Shown here: positions 1 through 10,892 of the stretch, one piece after another
How positions within the stretch are numbered: position 1 is the stretch's first letter
Layout: every line of letters starts with the position of its first letter
NCBI GenBank assembly: GCA_947179155.2
Contig: OX359287.1
Span: forward strand, 3,668,501-3,732,500
Direction of reading: 5' to 3'
Source of the DNA: Hedera helix
Lineage: Eukaryota; Streptophyta; Magnoliopsida; Apiales; Araliaceae
DNA length: 64,000 nt
Program-made: the position numbers and the translations under genes
Notes under the pieces: generated by a model
What the model was told of the DNA's origin: nothing
Seen by the model: the letters and a program-made list of their open reading frames with translations, nothing else
Databases searched by the model: none

Positions 1-1914
1 CTAATATCATTTTTGTATTATTATTATTTTTATTATAATTTTAAATTTGTTTTTAAATATTTAAATTATTTAAATTTAACCCGGATGGCATTTCTGTAAA
101 TAAGTTGAAAACTGATCCGAGGGCAAAATAGTAACTTCGCCAAAATAAACATGGAGGGGCAGTTTAGTAATTTTGCCGAAAAATATACTGCCGCGCATTG
201 CGCGCGTTACAGAATTTACTGCCCAAAACGATGCCGTTTTGGGAAACCGAAAACGGCTTCCGCGCGTACGTGCGCGGAGTAACTTTACCGACGCTAAACG
301 ACGTCGTTTGGCTCCGCGTGTTTTCGGCCAAAAGCTTGCGCACATTGCGCGGACTTTTTTCTTTTTTTTTTTCCCCTTTAGCAGAATGTGAACAGTGTCC
401 GGCAATACACACTTTACTAAAAATTATACCATCAAGTAAGCTTTAACTCTTCAATAAAAATCCAAAAAAAATTACCAATAACTTAATATCAATTTATAAC
501 ATGAAAATTTAATTTTTCATGATTTAATATCATTCTTTTCTTATAAAAAATTTTACATCACATAAACTACCACAAATTATAACTTTTTGTGTATAACTCC
601 ATTTTGAGTGATTCAAACTTTGTTTTTCTCATAATTTAATGTTCTATAATATTAGAACATTAAACTTAAGGTTTATAAAAATATTTTTGGTCATAAATTC
701 CAAGACTTGTTTATACACTACTAAACACATATTTTAGCATACAAAATATACCAAAATACAAACCAAGCATATTAAACTCAAGCATGACATAAATATTACT
801 ACCACACATTATTAACTATATTAACATATTTATACACACATGTTAGTTTATTAAATTTAAAATAAAAAATTAGATTTAGAATAACCATTACCTTGATTTA
901 ATGGCTATCTTCCTTTTTCTTCCAAAATAAGTAGTGAAAGAAGATGACATGAACTAGCTTAGAACTCCTTCTCCTTCTCTTGCTCTCTCTCAAAATATTT
1001 TGCTCTCAAACTCTCTCTTTTGAAACTTGGAGAAAATAATGAAGTGAAATATTTACCAATGCAAGTATACTTGTAAAATTAATAGATATACATAATATAT
1101 CTAATAATTTAGACCATCATGCACCTATATGGATACTTACACAAGAAAGCTAGCTATGACTTAGTTGGTGAAAAAAGGGATGATACCCATGTACCAAAAA
1201 ATCAATACAAGCAATCCTTTTATTAAATAATTGAAAAATAAACTAAAATAAAACAAAAGTTATTTTTTTTCTCTCTCCTCTCCTAGCATACACTGCTGAT
1301 GACTTTCTTTTACCAAAATCATTGTCACATGCTTACTTTTTAATAATTAATAGTTTAAACAATTTAATTTCAAGTGGGCTCAAGCTTTGGGCTTTATTTA
1401 AAATACCAATTGGGCTCCTATTAAATTGTTTGGACTACTAATTTGTCAAATTTTATTATTCTTCACTTGGGCTACTAATTGACCCATGTTGGGCTAATTT
1501 AATAATTTACACATTAATTAGTCAATCCATGGTTAAATAAATAATTAAATATTTTAACCCATTAGTATTAAATTACTAAATTGACTAATAAATATTATTA
1601 TTAATATTTCACATTATTTACATTAATTAATAATCATATTAATTAATTTATTATATTTAATTAACTCATTATATTCAATTTAATTAAATATTTAATTAAT
1701 AGGAAACTTATCAATTATTTTGATATTAAAACTTTAGTGTTTGTTCACTAATTTAATAACATATTAATGACCCCATTTAATTAATTCTATTAATTAATCA
1801 CATAATCATTTAATTACGTAATTAATTAATCACATAAAAAGATTTAAATAATATCGTAAAACTAACTCGTTGGAAATTAAATTAATAATGACGTGGAAAT
1901 TCTAGGACATTACA
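1..1914 (-). mobile_element. LTR-like gypsy-type sequence, truncated by window start
   Basis: Read on the minus strand this block starts with TGTAATGTCCTAGAATTTCC at 1914. That resembles the TGTAATATCCCAGATATTTC start of the gypsy-type LTR at 51579. It contains many GGGCT/AGCCCA words (1371-1510), as does the LTR-like region at 30480-31230, and a purine/pyrimidine-rich leader-like stretch near 960-1030. No coding frame is credible; the short ORFs at 76-446 fall in a GC-rich patch with no protein-like composition. The other end lies outside the window or is decayed, so it may be a solo LTR or part of an element. The family is inferred from the terminal motif and composition only. Confidence 0.45.
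160..350. other. GC- and CpG-rich patch with palindromes
   Basis: In a very AT-rich setting this patch is dense in CG dinucleotides (GCGCGC and CGCGCG words). It carries the perfect 14-bp palindrome AAACGACGTCGTTT at 296-309 and a second AAACG/CGTTT inverted pair at 225-240. It sits inside the LTR-like block, so a retroelement promoter-proximal region is the simplest reading. Confidence 0.4.
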
Positions 1915-2013
1915 AGTGCCGCTGGTGTCGTTGGAAAATAATATTTTATTACATCTGTTAATATTTCTAGCGAATGGGGGCTAGTAAGAGTAACAAAAGG
2001 AGGAAGCCAAAAA

Positions 2014-2465
2014 CACTACAAGAAAAAAGCCTAATTCCGACGGAAATTTCCGTCGGAAATAAACCTATTCCGTCGGAATTAGAATATTCTCGACGGAAAG
2101 TTCGGTCGACGATTCGGACGAAAATAACCGCGTTGGAATTAATTTCGTCGAAAATTCGGTCGAAAATAAATAATCTCCGACGTATTTCTCTCGTCGGAAT
2201 TTTCGTCATAATTATTATATACCCAACAGAATAAATTCCGTCGAAAATAAATAATTCCGTTGGAATTTGAATTATATCTTCGACGGAAATTCCGTCAGAA
2301 AATCAGTCCATCCGTCGAATATAAGTACTTAATTTTGACGGAAATTCCGTTGTAATAAATTTATTCCGTCGGTAATAGTCCTTCCGGTAATTAGAAAATT
2401 AATAATTTAATGCAATAATTCCGACGAAAATTCCATCGTAAATAACAAATTCCGTCGGAAATACA
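2014..2465. repeat. Left CACTA terminal inverted repeat and subterminal repeat array
   Basis: After the terminal repeat, variants of TTCCGACGGAA, TTCCGTCGGAA and TTTTCGTCGGAA recur every 15-40 bp up to about 2460. In CACTA elements such subterminal repeats are bound by the TNPA/TNPD-type proteins that bring the ends together; that role is inferred from the superfamily. Short ORFs on both strands here (1967-2234) come from the repeats and are not genes. Confidence 0.85.
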
Positions 2466-2706
2466 AGATTTTTTTTTAAAGGTTCTTTTTGCTTTTTCAA
2501 TGCCAGGTTTTAAAACCATATTTTTTTTACCTGCAAACCTGCTTTATCCCAACAACACAACAACAATACATTCTTTATGTTCACACACTTGATATAAATA
2601 TAAACAACGACACATTATAAGATAAATTATCGTACTTTACAAAACTAAACCAAATTACGATAAATTACAATCAATTAAGTTAAATTAATTACAACTAGAT
2701 TGTAAT

Positions 2707-5700
2707 CTACAAAGAATCATCGCCCAGAGATCGAAGGTTCTGCTGTGGTGTATGAAAATCATCGTTGTCACCCCCTCCCCCCCGGCGCTCGCGATCGGCA
2801 TCGTCAGCATGCTCGAAATTATCATCATGTTAATACAATTACAAATATCAGTCATTAGTCCGTACTTGAGATAAAAATTCATAGTTAAATAATTATTGCA
2901 GAACATACAGAATATACAACTTAAATTGAACAAAATACCTATGCAGTCGGACGCTGAGTCAGCATCGGGCCAAAAGCCTCCAACAACAGGGTAGTCACCA
3001 TCCGAATCACCTCGTCTCGTATTGCGGCGAAATGCTCCGGAGATATGCCCGTACTCTCGACACTGGCCCCTGCTACAACGTCCTGAGCAAGCTGGTGAAG
3101 ACGAGCACTGGTAGGTAGGCTCTGACTACGGAATATCAGATCCGTACGAAACGTCTCCGACACCGCCGCCATAACCCGCTGGAACAACGCGTCGTCCAAG
3201 TCAATGCCCGTATGAGATTGTCCAACATGTCCTCTCGAACGCTGGCTAGAACCTGCAACATTAAATATAACACAAAAAAATGAAATATCAATATAAATTT
3301 TGAATTAACGAGCAACATACTACAATAAATACCTCCGGTCAATGTATATGCCGGCACCCTCGGCAGCCCCAACACTCGATATCTGCTCGTAGTGCTACTA
3401 GGGGGATCTTGAGACGCGACCCAAAGAGCCATCTCCTCATCCCTAGATAAGCTAACGTCGGACGGAGGGATGGTAGAATCTCCCCTAGCAGCCTGCAACT
3501 CAGTTACACACTCGTCCCGAAGGCTCTGAAATCGGTCCTGCAATTTATTATGTATATGGTAGTTTATTGACTTATTTAATTAAGTGCATGATACTAATTA
3601 TTACATAACTTTATAAAAACTCTTACCCGTATAGCTGCAGCTGCCTGTGACATACTACATTTCTTTGGCGTGTGGGCTCTATCCTAGAACTCGATCATGG
3701 TGGGAGGTCGTCCCAACTCACCGCCCATGACCTAACAAATAAAATTTTAATTTATCATTTATTTAGTATATATTTTTATGAGAATATTAAAGTAAACTAA
3801 ATATATACATACCAATTTTACTTCTTCAAATGACCGTGAACCCGTAGTATGTATTACTCGGAGCTGGCTACGATTTTTCTTCATTTGTTCTGATTTTTTT
3901 TTAAAGTCGTCAGCATCCCAATGAGTACACATGACCTCCCATGCTGCATCTGAGACAATAGGGGGCTGATGGTCTCGAATAGTAGTCCCGGGCTGGTCTA
4001 CAACTGCCCGGCCAGCCCTATGTCTCATCTCGTACAACCAGCCGGCGTAGTTCTTCACGACATGTGCAATAATAACACCGTCGCGAAATGCAATTGGCAT
4101 CAACTTCTGCATGAATACATGACAATCATGACTTTTGAACCCAGTAATTTTCAACTGTTCAACCTTACTAGAACGACATATATTAGAAGCATATCCATCT
4201 GGGAGCTTCAACGCACTTATCCATTTGCAGATGTCTTCAACTTGTTGCTTGGTTAAACAGAATGGAGCTTTTGGTTTTGAGTTATTATGTCGAAGCCACA
4301 AATCAGGCCATATGTTAAGTGCCTCCAGATCTTTCCGTGCATTGTCGTTGTCTTTTGTTTTACCACTCGCATCTAGCACGGTGTAAAACAAGTTCTCAAA
4401 CACATTCTTTTCTGTATGCATTACATCTATACAGTGACGGACTGAAAGCGACTCCCAGTACGGCAACTCAAAGAACATGGGCGAATGCGTCCAGTTATGA
4501 GCCTTGCCGTAACCTTGGGCCCTATATTTACTGTTCTCCTTCCCTGGTGGTGGAAAGTTAAGATCGTTCAGCCAACCGAAAACCTCGCTGCCTGACAATC
4601 GACCGACAACCCCCTTTTTCTCTGTTTTTCTATTAAACTGTGTCGACATCTTTCTGTAACTGTGATCAGCAGGCAAGAATCTAAGAGTAGTACCAAAGAA
4701 ACTAATTTTTCGGCCATGTTTTAGATGTGTGCCTTGCACATCCCCCACACAAACTGGACATGACAACTTTCCGTGAGTCGACCACCCACTAATCATCCCA
4801 AGTGCCGAAAAATCTGTTATAGTCCACAACAAAGCTGCCTTCATCAGAAAATTTTGCTTTATTGATTTGTCATAAGTTTGCTCCTCCGTCTCCCACAACA
4901 TCTTAAGTTCATTGACTAACGGCCTAAGATACACGTTTATGTCCTTTGCAGGACTCTTATTCCCCGGTATGAGTAAAGTCAAGAACAGATACGGATCCTT
5001 CATGCACATTGACGGTGGAAGATTGTAAGCTACCATGATCACTGGCCACACAGAGTATGGTTGACTAAAATTATTAAATTGACAAAACCCATCTGTAGCC
5101 ATGCCAAGCCTGACATTCCTACTTTCCTCAGCAAATTGAGGAAAATTTGCATCAAACTTCTTCCACTCATCTCCATCTGCGGGGTGAGACAACTGACCAG
5201 GCACGACGTCCCTTGTTTTATGCCAAGTCATATGCGCTGCAGTGTGGGTCGACATGAATAGACGCTGAAGTCTCGAGGCAAGCGAAAAGTACCTTAAGAT
5301 TTTTTTAGGCACATGCTTAGTTTTCCCCCCACGTTTAATTGTCTTGTAACGAGGCATGTTGCAAATGTCACACTGCAGTTTATCTATGTCAGCCCCATAA
5401 TATAACATGTAATCCAGCTCACAAGCATCGATCTTTGTATACCCCAAATTTAAACCCTTTACCATCTTTTTAACTTCATAATAACTTGAGGGCAGAGTGT
5501 GACCCTTTGGTAAGAACTCGCTGATAAGCCTAAGCAACTCATTGAAACCTCTCTCACTGCAGCCATGCTCATTCTTGAAGTGTAAAAGCTTCGTCACTGT
5601 AGATAGCTTAGTGTGCTTATCATTTCCATCGTACAATGGGACAGCAGATTCGGATAGTAAATTTTAAAAGGCTGCTACTGTGTCCTTTGGTTCTTGATGA

Positions 5701-6104
5701 CCAGTTATTGACGATTGCTCATTTGCACCCCAATCAATATTGTTAGGGCCATACGCATCAACCAACATCTCCACGGCATCATAACTATCATCGTATCGAT
5801 CGCAGTGAATTGGTTGGCCTATACTGTCACTTATTTCGCTACACTCAGTTGACTCTCCGTGATGAATCCATAGAGAATATCCATCTACAAACCCACGCGA
5901 ATACAAATCGTACTTAATGTTGTCGGCTTTCTTCCAAATCAGGTTTTTACATTTGAAACACGGGCATCTCATCTTTCCGTTAGAATTATCAGCATGTTCA
6001 TTGGCAAAATTTAAAAATTTGGATACCCCATCACTGTACTCAGGTAGTAATCCTCTACCATCAACCGGAATTCTATGGTACATCCAGCTCCGTTCCTCTG
6101 ACAT
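2707..6104 (-). pseudogene. TNP2-type CACTA transposase, five exons, three in-frame stops
   Basis: Product would be the CACTA transposase acting on the element ends. Exons on the minus strand: 6104-3813, 3731-3627, 3537-3333, 3252-2939 and 2811-2707. All junctions are GT-AG and the sum is 1007 codons in one frame. The start at 6104 opens MSEERSWMYHR, the usual beginning of the transposase-associated zinc-finger domain, with cysteines in the CPCFKC motif. A TNP2 (Transposase_21) domain follows, with TDGF near residue 337, WPV..YNLPP, and DVMHTEKN at 560-567. A DUF4218-like start (KSHDCHVFMQ, about 657-666) is quickly replaced by a C-terminal part with the GRPPT..E...TH pattern of plant En/Spm proteins. 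In-frame stops lie at 5664-5666 (TAA), 3684-3686 (TAG) and 2939-2941 (TAG, immediately before a donor site). Apart from these the frame is open. The exon model is inferred from splice sites and phase alone. Confidence 0.85.
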
Positions 6105-6670
6105 ATTTAACTGAACAATACGATGTATTAAATTAACGAGGGTGCTTAGCGTATGTGTGTGCATTCATGATTCCTGCATGAATTCACCTTCTAAATATAC
6201 GGGTCAGGCTTCTGTCCCGTTCCTAGATGCGTCTCCTCACTTGTGCCAACACCGTGAGCACGTTTTTTCTGTTTCAAATAAATTTCGACAGCACCTCCCC
6301 ATGGTCTCTAAGTACACGAAATAGACCACGTCAACGTAGGCTAAGTATGTACTCAGAGAACATGTAGAGATGTCAACGAAAAATCCCCAAAACAAATAAA
6401 ATATACTCAAATTGTTGGCACAAACCTAAGTGAGAGACATAACATCTAGCAACAGTCCTAGACGGGGGACTATTTGGCATTCACTCCTAGTGAGTGAATG
6501 TCAAACGGGTTTCTAAGCTCCTAATCAAATTACATGCACAAGTGATTGAATTTACTAAACGAATTTTTTTGGTACAGCGCAATTGAATTTCTAAAATCGT
6601 AACGAAACTGCATGTACAACTCATTTGATTAAATTGAGAGCATTCCATATTCACCCGTTACGAGTGAATG
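6105..6670. other. CACTA interior upstream of the transposase start
   Basis: This lies between the transposase start and the AT-rich tract and would hold the 5' leader and promoter of the minus-strand gene. The frame stays open to an upstream ATG at 6164, but 6104 is preferred because the conserved domain begins there. No further exon was recognised. Confidence 0.4.
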
Positions 6671-6679
6671 TCAAGCGAG

Positions 6680-7490
6680 GAACGTTAAATTAATATTATT
6701 TTATTTTATTTTATTTTGTTTTGTTTTACTTAATTTACTTTATTTTCATTTTATTTAATTTAACTTAGTCTTATTTAAATTAATTTATTTTATCTAGTTT
6801 ATTTCATTTTACTTAATTTAATTTATTTTTTCTTAATTGTATTTAATTTAACATAATTTTTTTTAATTTAACTTAATTTAATTTTGTTTAATTATATTAA
6901 CTTAATTTATTTTATTATATTTTATTTTACTTAATTTATTTTATTTTATTTTAATTATATTAAATTTAACTTAATTTAATGTAAATTAATTATACATGAT
7001 ACAATTTTATTATATTAAATTAATTTAATTATATTTCATTTTAGTTTATTTTAATTGTATTTAATTTAACTTAGTTTAATTTAATTTAAATGTAATTATT
7101 TTATTTTATTTTATTTCACTTTATTTTAATTTAATTAAATTATATTGAATTTAACTTAATTTAATTTAATTATATTACATTAATTTTATTATAATTTAAC
7201 TTAATTTAATTTAATTATATTACACTAATTTTATTATAATAAATTAATTTAATTATATTTTATTTGAGTTTATTTTATTTTTACGTAATTTAATTTATTT
7301 TTTCTGAATTATATTTCTCTTCATTTAATTTTACTTAATTTTATTTTAAATTAATTTATTTTATTTAGTTTTATGAATTTAATTTATTTTAAGTATATTT
7401 AATTTAACTTTATTTTATTTAATTAATTTAATTATATTTTTATGTTAGTTCATTTCATTTTATGTTATTATTAAAAAACTAAGTAAATAC
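6680..7490. repeat. AT-rich degenerate TTATTTTAATTTAA tract within the CACTA element
   Basis: This stretch consists almost only of A and T, built from degenerate TTTAA, TTATTT and AATTTAAT words without a strict period. It has no coding potential and lies between the transposase leader and the right subterminal repeats. Confidence 0.7.
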
Positions 7491-7555
7491 TAAGCTTATT
7501 TTAATATTGACAAATTAGGAAAATACATAAATATATGTAGGGCCCACAAATATTG

Positions 7556-8174
7556 CATTTGAACAATTTTAACAGAAATTCCAAATTCTGTCGGAAATAC
7601 ACAAAATAATAAGAAATGCCACATACTGCCATAAATTAACATACACAAAAAATTATATATAGTCCACATACTGCCACAATTAATTTTCACATAATTTCAG
7701 AATATATATATGCGGAACGGAAGGCGGCACGGACGGCGTCGGTCGGAGGGGTGGACCGGAGGTGGGTCGTCGGTCGGAGGGCCGGAAGGCATTGAGAGAG
7801 ACGAGAGAAATATATCGCGAGGAGAGAGAGAGAGAGTTTACAAAAAAACTAAAGCGACTGGGGGAAAAAGACGATGAAAAGGGTTTTAAGTTATTTTCGA
7901 CGGACTATTCCGTCGACATTAGATCTGTCGAAAATAATATAATTTCAACAGAAATTCCGTCGATTATATGTTATATTCCATCGAACTTATATCGCCTGGA
8001 CGCAGGAATTTTGGCGCCAACAAGAATCTACTATATCGACGGAATTCCGTCGATTATAACTTATTATCGACGGAATTAAATACGACGGAATATTCCATTG
8101 TAATTATATTATTTTCGACGAAATTAATTCCGTCGGAGATAATTCCGTCAGAATTGAGCCTTTTTCTTGTAGTG
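7556..8174. repeat. Right CACTA subterminal repeats and terminal inverted repeat
   Basis: Repeats of the TTCCGTCGG / CGACGGAA type reappear from about 7590 and become dense at 7895-8155, ending in the terminal repeat at 8174. A GC-rich piece at 7710-7800 with GGTCGGAGGG repeats and a GA-rich stretch (7795-7835) lies between. ORFs at 7762-8228 run through these repeats and are not convincing genes. Confidence 0.8.
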
Positions 8175-8177
8175 AAA

Positions 8178-8670
8178 GTTTGTTGTGATTATGGGCCCCT
8201 GTATCTTTCTGGGCACTCGTGGGACTAATTGTTCGGGGCTTAACATCCTGACTTGTTGACACCTAGTGCAGCCCCTTATGGACCCGCTACTTAGCGTGGG
8301 GGCTTTGTGCTGCCACTGGTATAAGGAAATAAAGTTATGCCTCTGCTAAAAATTTAAGCTTTTGGCACAGTGTTAAATGGCTAATCATGCAAAGTGTATC
8401 AGAGCAAGGTCACGGGTTCAAGTTGCCTCAGAAGCAATTCTAGGGTGGATTGTTAATGTTGTCGGCCCCAGCATCCTTCTGAGTGCTCACGAGACTAACT
8501 ATCCAGGGCTTAACATTTTGATTTGTTGGCACTTAGTGCAGCCCCTCATGTCCACTCGCCGCTTAGTGTGGGGCTCTACACTGCCACCAGTATAAAAAAA
8601 AATTGCACCTCTGCTAAAGGCTTAAGCTTTTAGAATGGTGGTAAGTGCTTGATCTTGCAAAGTTTTAATT
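8178..8670 (+). repeat. Two tandem copies of a 270-bp retroelement-like unit
   Basis: Matching landmarks recur about 270 bp apart: GGGCTTAACAT at 8236 and 8506, AGTGCAGCCCCT near 8265 and 8535, and TAAGCTTTT near 8355 and 8625. The first copy is followed by GTATCAGAGC, like the initiator-tRNA primer-binding site of plant LTR elements, and by GGTTCAAG, which resembles a Pol III B box. The copies are diverged. Likely a fragment of an LTR or SINE; not assigned further. The CACTA element lies directly at its left edge. Confidence 0.55.
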
Positions 8671-9640
8671 GGTCCGAAATTTAAGGGGGGAAATAGTACA
8701 TTACCACTTATCTAACTTCTGTTGGAAAGAATTTACTCCCGATTGTCCACTGACGAGATGGACGACTGGGAGTCCGTTCGATAAATTATTCATTTTAGTT
8801 AGCACTCACCATGGATCATACCATATATATATAAGACTGGAATGTTACCCTCGATTATTAGAGAGAACTAGGTTTTGTTTGGTTAGTAGTATTCGTCCAT
8901 TCTGTCTCGCTACTGGCCCATGAATTCTTCAAAGCAGGCCAGCAAGTTGTATATGTATTGTGTAATTTTATACTACTATCACTAAAAATTATATATCATA
9001 AAAAATATTAAAATTGACAAATGAGAATTTTTGTGTAAAACACGGAGCACATATGTGATAAATGGATTGAGATCATGTTCATTACATTTATCTAACCAAA
9101 CAAATATTATTAATAGCGACACAAAAATGACACATTTATTTGCGACAAATTTATTGTGCCACTAATTATTTGCAATAAATTTTATTGTGTTGATAAATGT
9201 AATACTTGCATTGTTAAATGTGTACATTGTTGAAATTGGAGGACAAGTGATGGAAAGAATCCTAATTAAGATTATTATTGAAGTCAACCTAAAATATTTT
9301 TAAACTCAAAATTGACATGTATTTTTTTTAATTTTAACCAATATAATGATGAATATTATAAATTATTGTAAAAGTACTACTCAATTTAAGATTTATTATT
9401 TTATTAATTTTAATAAATCATCTCAAGTTTGATTTTAAAAATGTCTTGAATTAACTTTTAAAAGTCAACAATAATTTTATAATTTAGAAAAAGAGAATAT
9501 ATTTTTATTAAAAATACGAAAATTTGCAAATAAGACTTTTTGTGTGAAACTGAGAGTATAAATTATGACAAATATGAGCTAGCCATTTACAAGCTTAATC
9601 TCTAAATATGTCCTTTTTAATACATCACTTTTTACATAAA
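8671..9640. other. Intergenic DNA downstream of the phosphatase gene
   Basis: AT-rich DNA without credible coding sequence. No canonical AATAAA was noticed just downstream of the phosphatase stop on the minus strand, so the transcript end is not placed. Short direct and inverted words (GACAAATTTATTG / CAATAAATTTTATTG near 9145-9190) hint at a small decayed repeat. Confidence 0.4.
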
Positions 9641-9657
9641 TATTTCCCCCGGGTTTG

Positions 9658-10428
9658 CTAGTTTGTTTGGCTTCTAGTAATTTGAAATCTGTCATCTACA
9701 TCTCTTGTATTTGCATTTACATACTGCAAAACGAAAGAGGCATATTAGTGAATTAATCAAACCTCAAAGATATTCAGTCATTTTGTTAGTTATTGAAAAC
9801 TCAAAATTTATTTAAATAATTTTAAAAGCACATTTTAGAAAATAAATTGGGTTTATTAATGTAGATAGTTTGTTTAAAATCAAATAAGTAAATAAATAAA
9901 TAAATTTTATATATCGTTACCTCAAAGTTTAACTCTGTCTTAGTTGCATGCACTCTTACGTAGCCAAACTCAGCAATCCGCTTCAAGCTCCACGTATCAG
10001 CCTTTAAGCAAAACAAATTAGGGTGGAGAAAAAAGAACTATTTTTCATCTAACCTACAAATATACATAAGGGAATAATTCATGACTAGATTCTTCGATGG
10101 CCTAACTAAATCTTGCACCGCTCATCGTAAAATTTAATGATTTAAATTTAAAAAGACGAGACATTACACAACATTGTATTGTGAAACTACACAAGTATCT
10201 CTTTAAAGTAGACGAGGCATTCCATAATATTATTTAACGGAACAACTTAGATATCACTACACATTGTTGCAGAAATGATTTTGAATTAAGAGTAGGACAA
10301 CTTTCCCCGAAACACAATATCGTTAGCCTGGTTATATTTTACTTTTTTAAACCCTGACCGTCATGTCTTCCAATATATGGTACAATAAATGATGATAACT
10401 AAAAGTCTTTTCGCTATCATTTATCAGT

Positions 10429-10472
<44 letters not shown>

Positions 10473-10846
10473 GACAGATAGATAAATAAGTAGAATAGAT
10501 TAAAAACAATCTACTTACTGTAGATGGGAAGGAATCCAATTTGAAGCCAGCCATTCCAATGATTGCATGGACAGGTGCCTTGTAATTGTTGTTATCATAT
10601 GTATCTATTCCATTTGCATCTTTCTTAGGCATTACTTTGCATTGTTTTTGATACACCGCGCATGTTCTCTCGTAGTTATGAACGTGCCCAAACAGCGCCA
10701 GATCAACCTAAATATAGTTCATGAATTTTCACCAAATAATTTTTAATTCAATTTCAACTAAATAGATAATTACTATAAAAATTATTTTTAATGTCATTGT
10801 CAAAATAAATTAGAATGTCAACAAAAATATTTTGTTCCAGGCATGC

Positions 10847-10892
<46 letters not shown>

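Larger units (their letters stand above)
2014..8174 (-). mobile_element. Complete CACTA (En/Spm) DNA transposon
   Basis: The left end reads CACTACAAGAAAAAAGCC at 2014 and the right end is its inverted counterpart, finishing CTTGTAGTG at 8174. This is the CACTA superfamily terminal motif. The 3-bp direct repeat AAA at 2011-2013 and 8175-8177 matches the 3-bp target duplication typical of the superfamily. Both subterminal regions are filled with short palindromic repeats. The element is 6161 bp and contains one minus-strand transposase-like gene (2707-6104) and an AT-rich tract (6680-7490). Ends and target duplication are intact, but the transposase frame is interrupted, so it is probably non-autonomous now and could move only with transposase supplied from elsewhere. 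Confidence 0.93.

Noticed and set aside
76..446. Four overlapping ORFs on both strands near the window start
   Set aside because: They overlap one another in a GC-rich patch of LTR-like DNA and show no conserved motif.
3969..5261. Plus-strand ORFs across 3969-4561 and 5061-5261
   Set aside because: They are antisense shadows of the transposase coding frame on the minus strand.
7762..8228. ORFs at the right CACTA end
   Set aside because: They run through subterminal repeats and past the element boundary at 8174.
8375..8425. tRNA gene
   Set aside because: A GGTTCAAG word looks like a B box, but no cloverleaf with acceptor and anticodon arms can be formed.
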